A DNA stretch of 64,000 nt, from contig NZ_FNAM01000002.1 of assembly GCF_900101845.1 (NCBI RefSeq), forward strand, positions 186,001 to 250,000, in the 5' to 3' direction. Below are positions 57,864 to 64,000 of this stretch, in pieces (position 1 is the stretch's first letter; each line of letters opens with the position of its first letter). The translations under genes were made by a program, and so were the position numbers. Source of the stretch: Sporomusa acidovorans. Lineage in GTDB: Bacteria > Bacillota > Negativicutes > Sporomusales > Sporomusaceae. The notes under the pieces were generated by a model. That model did not search any database. It had not been told where the DNA came from and was given only the letters and a program-made list of their open reading frames with translations.

Positions 57864-59077
57864 TATTCTACTTCTCCTTTCAATGCAGCTTGAACACAGG
57901 TATCTATATCCCTAATAACAAATTCCAGGCCTCGTTTCTTCGGATAATACGCTAATTTAGGGGAATCAGTAATACCGACTTTGCCTTTCAGGAAATGCCA
58001 ACATGGTTGATCCGTGCAGGTTTCCTCCACTATATCTCCGCCTGCTGCATTAATAATTTCTTTAATACCCATTCTTTCTGCCAGATACTTATTGTTGGCG
58101 GAGGTCATTATCCATAAATCAACAGCCAGCTTTTTCCCTTGAACTAAATTAGCTACTTGCTGTATTTGATTGATACTGAAATGCGGACAGCCAAACAAAG
58201 CATAATCGATACGTCCTGGTGCATGGGAAATAGCATCCCGGATTTCTCTTAAGTCTTGGTTAGTAATTACCACTTTTCTTGCAGGCTCTTTATCGCCAAA
58301 CGCTACTTCCACTGTCGGTGCCTCGGGTGTTACACCGACGATATGATACATCCCGTAAGCCCCCGACGTATTAAGCTGTGCCCCTAAATTCATTAATGCT
58401 TCCGGAGTGGGACGTTTTGTTAAACCAATAAATACCGGTATCCCGGGACCAATTTTCTTTCCCATATAGCCAAGCATCTGATACGCAAAATCATTATCCA
58501 TATCGGCTTGTACTTCAACCAGGATATCGCCTTTACGGTTTTCATCCAGCAAAAGTCCGTACTCCGGTACTAAACCGGTAATTGCGGCACATAACGCACT
58601 CAGAGACGACTCTCTATTGCTCCTTGCTCCCCAAACAGAATTTACATAAGGCGTAGCACTGGATTCTGAAAAACCTATGATTTCTTTAAATTGAGGGATA
58701 TTGCTGCCTAGATATGGTGTGCAGTTATAGGTTAAAATAGCTCCCAACTGTTTATATGCATTATGTGTCCTGCGCATCATATCGATATCTTTTGCAGTCA
58801 TTGCTTGCTGTGACTGGCAATGGCCACAGAAATAGGCAAGGGAAAACCCCGGATTAACCGTTGGGGCAATTTTACATTTTGCACCTGCCTTGGCCAGTTT
58901 TTCGGCAAACCATGTATCCGCATCCTGATTGCTAAGGGCCACATGTGCTCGCGTAATCGGCACCATACGCGCTGCGCCGAAAGCTTCACCTGTTGCCACC
59001 TGTACTTTCATAGCCAAAGCAACGCCTTCGCCATGTTTGCCTTCCAGCATCTCTTGTTCGCTTTTTGTTAGTTCCAC
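57863..59077 (-). CDS. Aconitase X catalytic (large) subunit
   Basis: A protein of about 404 residues of the AcnX (DUF521) family, a [Fe-S] hydro-lyase of the aconitase superfamily. The N-terminus MELTKSEQEMLEGKHGEGVALAMKV, NCTPYLGSNIP, GARSNRES, FGCPHFSINQIQQV and the EETCTDQPCW end carry the conserved Cys and substrate residues. The GTG at 59077 is preferred: GGAGG lies 9 bases upstream and the protein then begins at the family's usual start, whereas the ATG at 59086 directly abuts GGAGG. Substrate unknown; cis-3-hydroxyproline is the best-known bacterial substrate, but the LarA neighbour hints at a 2-hydroxyacid. Confidence 0.9.
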   Translation of the reverse strand: MELTKSEQEMLEGKHGEGVALAMKVQVATGEAFGAARMVPITRAHVALSNQDADTWFAEKLAKAGAKCKIAPTVNPGFSLAYFCGHCQSQQAMTAKDIDMMRRTHNAYKQLGAILTYNCTPYLGSNIPQFKEIIGFSESSATPYVNSVWGARSNRESSLSALCAAITGLVPEYGLLLDENRKGDILVEVQADMDNDFAYQMLGYMGKKIGPGIPVFIGLTKRPTPEALMNLGAQLNTSGAYGMYHIVGVTPEAPTVEVAFGDKEPARKVVITNQDLREIRDAISHAPGRIDYALFGCPHFSINQIQQVANLVQGKKLAVDLWIMTSANNKYLAERMGIKEIINAAGGDIVEETCTDQPCWHFLKGKVGITDSPKLAYYPKKRGLEFVIRDIDTCVQAALKGEVE

Positions 59078-59191
59078 TGTACTCATCCTCCTGCTTTCTT
59101 ACTAATTATTGCTATTTATCTCATCAGCTTGCGCTTCGCTAAGCTGGCAATGGACGTTCACACTCCACCTGGATAAAAATACTTCTCTACC

Positions 59192-59252
59192 GTACCTATA
59201 TACAATGTGCTAAAGAATTTTGCAGGCGGTGGTGTGTTGGCAAAAGCGGAAG
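59192..59252 (+). repeat. Dispersed 62-bp repeat, copy B
   Basis: This copy matches 24961-25022 (two substitutions, one base missing). It lies between the symporter stop and the acnX start, inside what should be the operon transcript. It is followed by CCTGCA and TGCAGG arms 10 bases apart. Confidence 0.75.
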
Positions 59253-59329
59253 TCAAACGCCAGTGGTGGAGCGCTCTTCATACATCACCCGCCTGTGCCT
59301 GCAAACTTCTTTAATGCAGGAATATATAG

Positions 59330-60769
59330 TTATTTAGCTATTTTAACAGTGGCAGAATCATACCCTACTTTCTCTAATACGGCTCTTTCAGCCGGCGGTA
59401 ATACCACCATGCCAATCAAGATAGCAATCAGCGAGAAAAATGCCCCCACTGTTGCCGGCCCAAAACCCATAGGCTGCCACCCCATATAACTGATGGCCCA
59501 GCCGGCAATACCGGCAAGTATAGAGTAAAAACCGGCCTTAGCACCAACCCGGGGAACAAAAAATCCCGCCAATATCGGTATGGTTAACGAAGCCCCCAGA
59601 ATATCCGCACTGATAACAAATAGTTCAAACATACCCGGTGCGGCAAATACAAATACTAATACCAGCACTCCCAGACCCAGTGTTGATATTTTGGAAAATT
59701 TAAGTAATTCGGCATCTGTAGCATTCGGCTTGATAATCCCATTATATAAATCGCGGGTAAAGTGGGTTGAAGCAACCAGTAAACAAGCCGAAGCTGTGCT
59801 GGTAATAATGGCGATTACCGCTGCTAACAGCAAACCGCCAATATAAGGAGAAAAATAGTGCATCACTAATGTCGGAAATAAATTTTCCGGATTCGCAATA
59901 TTGGGTTCCAAAACCTTACCGGCAAACCCAATGACATAAATGAGCAGTTCAACAAGAACGAAGCCTCCGGCCAGATACAGCATCCCCATACGAGCTTCCC
60001 GCTCGCCTTTTGCCGACAAAACCCGCTGCCACCAATCCTGCATTGGTATAATTCCTAAAAAGAACACCAAAAACCATGTCAATGCCTGTCCAGGCGTAAT
60101 ATAGCCCACTACACTGCAGTGCTGTGCCGGTATAGAGTTTAGTATATTTTGCATTCCTCCAGCCTTCATATAAAGAATAGGCGCCATAATGACAATGCCG
60201 GTAAATACCAATGCGCCTTTAACTACCCCAGTGATTGCAATCGCCCACATTCCACCATACGAAGTATATAGGATAGTAATTAGGGCCGCTACTAACACAC
60301 TGGCGGTATAGTCAATGCCAGTAACCGTATTAATAATCCTGCCGATACCAATATATTGAAATGCGGCGATTGACATAAAGGCAAACCACATCAAAGTAGC
60401 GCCTATGTAGCGAGCCGATTTATTGTAGCGTATCTCCAAAAAATCGGCAAAAGTATAGGCGTTGCAATTAGTACCAAACCGTCTGACGCGGGCAGCTAGA
60501 AAAAAACCAATAAATAAAAATACGATTGCATATCCCGCAGTCATCCAAACCTGTGAAAGCCCTCGCTTCCATATCCAGGCGGTGGTACCAACAGTAGTAC
60601 CGGCCCCAAGAAATGTTGCCATCATTGTAAAAAATACGAAGACTATACCAAATTGCCGGCCTCCCAAAAAGAAATCTTCGTTCGAGGTAGTTCTTTTGCG
60701 GCTATAAAAAATCGCAATGCAAAAAGCAATCATGAAGTAAACTACCATACTTACCGCATAAATACTCAT
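59330..60769 (-). CDS. Sodium:solute symporter family protein
   Basis: A 479-residue membrane protein with about 13 helices of the SSS family. FFLGGRQFGIVFVFFTMMATFLGAGTTVGTTAWIWKRGLSQVWM (about residues 35-78, given by its ends) includes the TM1 break and sodium-site residues, and YTFADFLEIRYNKSARYIGA is the family's loop. It imports an organic solute with sodium. It is the first structural gene after the regulator and probably feeds the AcnX/LarA enzymes. Start ATG at 60769 follows AAGGAGG. An 11-mer direct repeat lies 36-60 bases upstream. Confidence 0.92.
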   Translation of the reverse strand: MSIYAVSMVVYFMIAFCIAIFYSRKRTTSNEDFFLGGRQFGIVFVFFTMMATFLGAGTTVGTTAWIWKRGLSQVWMTAGYAIVFLFIGFFLAARVRRFGTNCNAYTFADFLEIRYNKSARYIGATLMWFAFMSIAAFQYIGIGRIINTVTGIDYTASVLVAALITILYTSYGGMWAIAITGVVKGALVFTGIVIMAPILYMKAGGMQNILNSIPAQHCSVVGYITPGQALTWFLVFFLGIIPMQDWWQRVLSAKGEREARMGMLYLAGGFVLVELLIYVIGFAGKVLEPNIANPENLFPTLVMHYFSPYIGGLLLAAVIAIITSTASACLLVASTHFTRDLYNGIIKPNATDAELLKFSKISTLGLGVLVLVFVFAAPGMFELFVISADILGASLTIPILAGFFVPRVGAKAGFYSILAGIAGWAISYMGWQPMGFGPATVGAFFSLIAILIGMVVLPPAERAVLEKVGYDSATVKIAK

Positions 60770-60804
60770 AATACTTTTCCTCCTTAATTTAGGTATTTTT
60801 AGAA

Positions 60805-60829
60805 TTACCTTACCTGCTTTACCTTACCT
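60805..60829 (-). promoter_or_regulatory. Direct repeat AGGTAAGGTAA x2, candidate SARP operator
   Basis: On minus AGGTAAGGTAA occurs twice with 3 bases between (period 14), followed by TTCTAAAAATAC as a possible -10 region, 36-60 bases before the symporter start. SARP regulators are known to bind direct repeats just upstream of the -10 box; the adjacent gene encodes a SARP-like protein. Function is inferred. Confidence 0.55.
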
Positions 60830-61076
60830 TGCCTCCTTTTTTCCAGATTACACATTATATAATACGATCCGGTTACCACAAACATAATAGTACAGCTATC
60901 GCCAAATTATCGCCAAAATACTGAACATTACAAAAATAGGGCTTGTTGTATATCCAACATAAAAAAAGCAGCCAGCTGATGCGTGCCAAACTCTTAAAAT
61001 TGTTGAAGCAATAAATTTAAGATAAGCACTTCTGGTTGCAATCGCACAATATAACAATTCTCCAGAATTTCGCGGT
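60830..61076. other. Intergenic region between regulator and symporter
   Basis: An AT-rich spacer. Apart from the direct repeat at its symporter end and a weak GTTG/CAAC hairpin with a T7 run near 60948-60975 (possible regulator terminator on minus), nothing was recognised. Confidence 0.4.
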
Positions 61077-64000
61077 TTAGCATTGTACCCGTGCCAATTC
61101 GGTATAGTCATTTTTAGATAATTCGACTTGTGTAATAATTGGCTTAACTGACCTTAATACTTCCTCCTGTATTTTACTCGCTTTGCCAAAAGCAGCTTTC
61201 GCTTGCTGATAATATTCCTGAACAGATAATGTCAAATAGTTTCCGAAGATATCGGCTACAGCATGATTCTTGTCCATAGCCTGCCTAATTTTCATTTTTG
61301 TGATAAGTACCAGCCATCTTTGATGATTATCCTGGCATTGATTCAAGCATTCCTCTGCTTTGTGCAAATACTTACATCCCTCACGATGACGATTTGCACT
61401 AACTTCGATGTTAGCCAGTACGCAATAAAGCGTACAAAAACTACGTAAGCACCAGTACCCTTTTTCACCAAAACTATCGCCGACTGTCAGCGCCTCACTC
61501 ATGTAGTGGCATGCCTTATCATAATCACCCAATTTAAATGCGGCATAGCCGGCATCTATATAGAGCACCGCCACTCCTTCACTAAGCTGCTTATGACCGG
61601 TAATTTTGACTGCTTTATCATAATAGTGGAGAGCTTCTTTCCATTTAAAAACATCTCGGCGTAAATTGCCAATATAGCTGTAAGCCGCCGCAAGCTGAAG
61701 CACATACTGATCGTTATTTATAATTAATTTCTTAAACATCCTAATTGACTGTTGGTAATATTGCTCTGCCAGCTTAGATTCATTACTTAAGGCAAAAGCC
61801 ACACCTACAAACCGCCAGGCAACAGCCATTTTTTCTTTTGATTTATTTTGTTCCGCAATATCCAGAAGCTTTTTTGCAAATTTTTTGATAATACTGGGCC
61901 TGCCTGTTTGAATACCAAAGAACACCATCTGTTCATATCCCTTACATAGATATTCCTGCAATCCCTTAGCAGATGCAAACAGCAGTAACTGGTGAATGCT
62001 TTTTATTCCCACCAGATGTTCACCACGCCAAATGTAATATCTCCCCATCATCTCCCAATAAGCCGCTTTATACACTACGATTTGCTCCTGATCAAAATTC
62101 TCCAAAGCCACGGTGTTTAACAGATCTGCGATTTTTTTAAGATAAGAAAGAGCCACTGTTTGACTGCGTTCCTCACAAAAATCATCTGTGTAGTACCCAG
62201 TTAGCTCAGGAAACATTTCATATCGAAAACAAAAATATTTCTGAACATATTTGATCGTATACTCAAGTATTTTCACTTTATTATTCGCACAATTATAGTG
62301 ATACAAAATTGATTCATATAATTCCCTGATTTGTAAACCCTTTTGGAATTTTTGTTCTACCTCTAATCCTACTTTATTATGGAGTAATCTTTGTTTCGAT
62401 ATAGACATTTGCTGATAAATAAAATTTTGAATCTGCATGTTGTAAAATGTATAGGCAATTTCCTGTTGCTGACAACTTCCCGCCTTAATTATTAATTTTT
62501 TCTGTTCTAACTCTTCCATAGCTTCCACAAGTTCAAATTCATCCATCTTTGATACTGCTAATAATTCGTTATAGGTAAAACATTGTAAAAATATTGAAGC
62601 CACTTCCAAAATTCTTCGAGCGTTAGCGGAAAGATTGCCAATACGTCCTTTTAAAACACTTTGCAAGCGTTGCAAAGCAATTTCACTCCATAGTTCAGAT
62701 TTTGATTCAATTAGGTTTAGGCATTCCAGCAAGATTAATGCATTCCCACCTGTGTAATCATAAAGTTTTCGTTGCAATTCACTATCTCTGTTGCCGCTAG
62801 ATAGCTTTGCTGACATAATGTTGCCGACATCTTGAAAACTTAGGCACTCAACTCTGATTATTTCCAGCAATTTATCTCGTTCAAAACTCCACAAAAAACT
62901 TTCAATCTGATTTAAATATTCACTGGAACATGTCGCAATGCAAAGTATTTTAGCACCATAAATACGCAATAATTGATGTAATACTGAAAAACTCTTTTTA
63001 TCCATCCAATGAATATCATCAATAAAAATAATAATTTGTTTTTGACTGGATAGTCTTCCTAAAATACCACATATAATTTCCTCGACCATTGTCTGGTTAT
63101 ATTCAAACGTTGTTAAAAAAGGTTCATGAGTATATATTTCCTTATTCATTTCGACAGCCGGAAACATATAAGCTATGACCCAATACCAATGAGAAGGTAT
63201 GACAATTTGGTTTTGTTTAAGCATGTCCATTGCTTGTGCTATAATTTTACTCCATGATTTATATGCACAGCTTAATTCTGCTTGATAACAGCTGGTTTTC
63301 AAAACATCGTGTGCTTTTATTGAGATATTTTCAAATAACTGCTCTACAATAGCGGTTTTTCCAACCCCCTGCTCACCTTGTACAAGTATCATATGTCTAT
63401 CATGTTTTTGGGAATAGAATTTATCGACTTGGTGTTGTAGGTGCTGCAATTCTTTTTCTCTTCCTAAAAAACACTTTTTCGTAGGAACTCCGGTCTTAGC
63501 AATTCTTTTTTCTTTCACTCTTATATAGATTTCCTCAGTCTTGCTACTGGGACGTAAATTCAGTTCATCAGCCCACTTTTTTTCTAATTCATGATAAATC
63601 TCAATAACGTTATAAAAGGCTTCTTCCCGTTCATAAATTTTCATCAATAACCGATAAGCACCTTCATTGTATTCATCTATTTTGATTAATTGCTTAATAT
63701 ATTGTTTTGCATCTATATACTGTTTTTTATGCATAAAAATTATTATACAGCTAGTAAGACGCGCTATGATTGTTTCTTTAAATTCTAGACGCTTGGCAAT
63801 AACCCAATCATCAAACAATTCCGCATCTTTGCAGTAGAAATTTTCCAAAAAATCGCCAGATTTCCTTTGTAAGAAATCCTGTATGTCCGGCTTATTCAGC
63901 AATCCGGCATCTGTATCATAAATCAGTTTACGATTGAGAGAAATCATTTTTCGGGTTGGTATAATGAATAACTCAGGAGAGATTATTTTTTTTATTGAAT
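61077..64000 (-). CDS. SARP-like regulator with BTAD, AAA ATPase and TPR domains, partial
   Basis: The frame is open to the right edge of the window, so the true start lies outside; the visible part is at least 974 residues. Upstream of the first internal ATG (63947) the frame continues IKKIISPELFIIPTRK, which with ISLNRKLIYDTDAG forms the last strands of a winged-helix DNA-binding domain. Then follow a bacterial transcriptional activation domain (about residues 35-146 from that ATG), a P-loop ATPase (QGEQGVGKTAIVEQL, about 190-205; Walker B IIIFIDDIHWMD) and a long TPR C-terminus. This is the AfsR/LAL-type layout. It precedes the symporter-AcnX-LarA genes on the same strand and probably activates them. 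Confidence 0.9.
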   Translation of the reverse strand, partial: SIKKIISPELFIIPTRKMISLNRKLIYDTDAGLLNKPDIQDFLQRKSGDFLENFYCKDAELFDDWVIAKRLEFKETIIARLTSCIIIFMHKKQYIDAKQYIKQLIKIDEYNEGAYRLLMKIYEREEAFYNVIEIYHELEKKWADELNLRPSSKTEEIYIRVKEKRIAKTGVPTKKCFLGREKELQHLQHQVDKFYSQKHDRHMILVQGEQGVGKTAIVEQLFENISIKAHDVLKTSCYQAELSCAYKSWSKIIAQAMDMLKQNQIVIPSHWYWVIAYMFPAVEMNKEIYTHEPFLTTFEYNQTMVEEIICGILGRLSSQKQIIIFIDDIHWMDKKSFSVLHQLLRIYGAKILCIATCSSEYLNQIESFLWSFERDKLLEIIRVECLSFQDVGNIMSAKLSSGNRDSELQRKLYDYTGGNALILLECLNLIESKSELWSEIALQRLQSVLKGRIGNLSANARRILEVASIFLQCFTYNELLAVSKMDEFELVEAMEELEQKKLIIKAGSCQQQEIAYTFYNMQIQNFIYQQMSISKQRLLHNKVGLEVEQKFQKGLQIRELYESILYHYNCANNKVKILEYTIKYVQKYFCFRYEMFPELTGYYTDDFCEERSQTVALSYLKKIADLLNTVALENFDQEQIVVYKAAYWEMMGRYYIWRGEHLVGIKSIHQLLLFASAKGLQEYLCKGYEQMVFFGIQTGRPSIIKKFAKKLLDIAEQNKSKEKMAVAWRFVGVAFALSNESKLAEQYYQQSIRMFKKLIINNDQYVLQLAAAYSYIGNLRRDVFKWKEALHYYDKAVKITGHKQLSEGVAVLYIDAGYAAFKLGDYDKACHYMSEALTVGDSFGEKGYWCLRSFCTLYCVLANIEVSANRHREGCKYLHKAEECLNQCQDNHQRWLVLITKMKIRQAMDKNHAVADIFGNYLTLSVQEYYQQAKAAFGKASKIQEEVLRSVKPIITQVELSKNDYTELARVQC

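Noticed and set aside
60896-61111. A 71-codon minus-strand frame overlapping the regulator's 3' end
   Set aside because: It overlaps the real gene's end, lacks a convincing ribosome site and shows no recognisable pattern.

Overview
The window looks like chromosome of a spore-forming, diderm Firmicute of the Negativicutes (Sporomusaceae-like). This is inferred from Firmicute Shine-Dalgarno sites (GGAGG), frequent TTG/GTG starts, T-box and ykkC/ydaO-type leaders, the order dnaX-ybaB-recR-yaaL-bofA beside the SRP RNA (BofA implies sporulation), and an RND efflux pair that normally belongs to a two-membrane cell. No phage, insertion sequence, CRISPR array or rRNA was seen. Most genes lie on the minus strand. 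The first gene (aldo/keto reductase) and the last (a large regulator) both run off the window.

Layout. 0-9.7 kb: aldo/keto reductase end, Cys-rich TPR protein, histidine phosphatase plus serC behind a tandem serine T-box, CCA-adding enzyme, a lone ABC ATPase, a Cys-Tyr-Pro-Arg repeat protein, a membrane chemoreceptor and a small NAD(P)-binding protein. 9.9-20.2 kb: PIN-PhoH ATPase, then a serine/threonine catabolic locus (NhaC antiporter, YheO-type regulator, RidA, threonine dehydratase, amino acid permease) ending in a pyruvate:ferredoxin oxidoreductase broken by an internal deletion and frameshift. 20.2-24.9 kb: a DUF445 pair, a 58-aa protein and a two-gene ABC exporter. 25.1-35.6 kb: the branched-chain operon ilvN-ilvC-leuA-leuC-leuD-leuB-ilvB, led by a ykkC-type aptamer followed by a leucine T-box; a second ykkC-type aptamer precedes a paaK-ACT pair. 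35.6-42.2 kb: methylglyoxal synthase, an NlpC/P60 hydrolase, then the housekeeping block bofA, two yaaL-like genes, recR, ybaB, dnaX, SRP RNA and tRNA-Ser. 42.4-52.3 kb: KimA-type potassium importer behind a ydaO riboswitch and a second unexplained leader segment, a CheY-like protein, a soluble chemoreceptor, an amidase and the RND pump. 52.6-56 kb: a small gene with a structured leader, then ilvD under an isoleucine T-box with a BASS-family transporter. 56-64 kb: an accessory cluster (SARP-like regulator, sodium:solute symporter, two-subunit aconitase X, LarA-like nickel racemase).

RNA control dominates amino acid metabolism here: serine, leucine and isoleucine T-boxes, two probable ppGpp aptamers and one c-di-AMP aptamer. 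The best candidate for an undescribed system is the 56-64 kb cluster. It combines transport, a LarA-type stereochemical step and an AcnX dehydration, and a repeated 11-mer lies exactly where a SARP regulator would be expected to bind in front of the symporter. Next come the two-aptamer leader of the leucine operon, the serine T-box with duplicated antiterminator/terminator modules, and the double-terminator leader of kimA. Several proteins of 33-58 aa with good ribosome binding sites and their own promoters or terminators are also listed.
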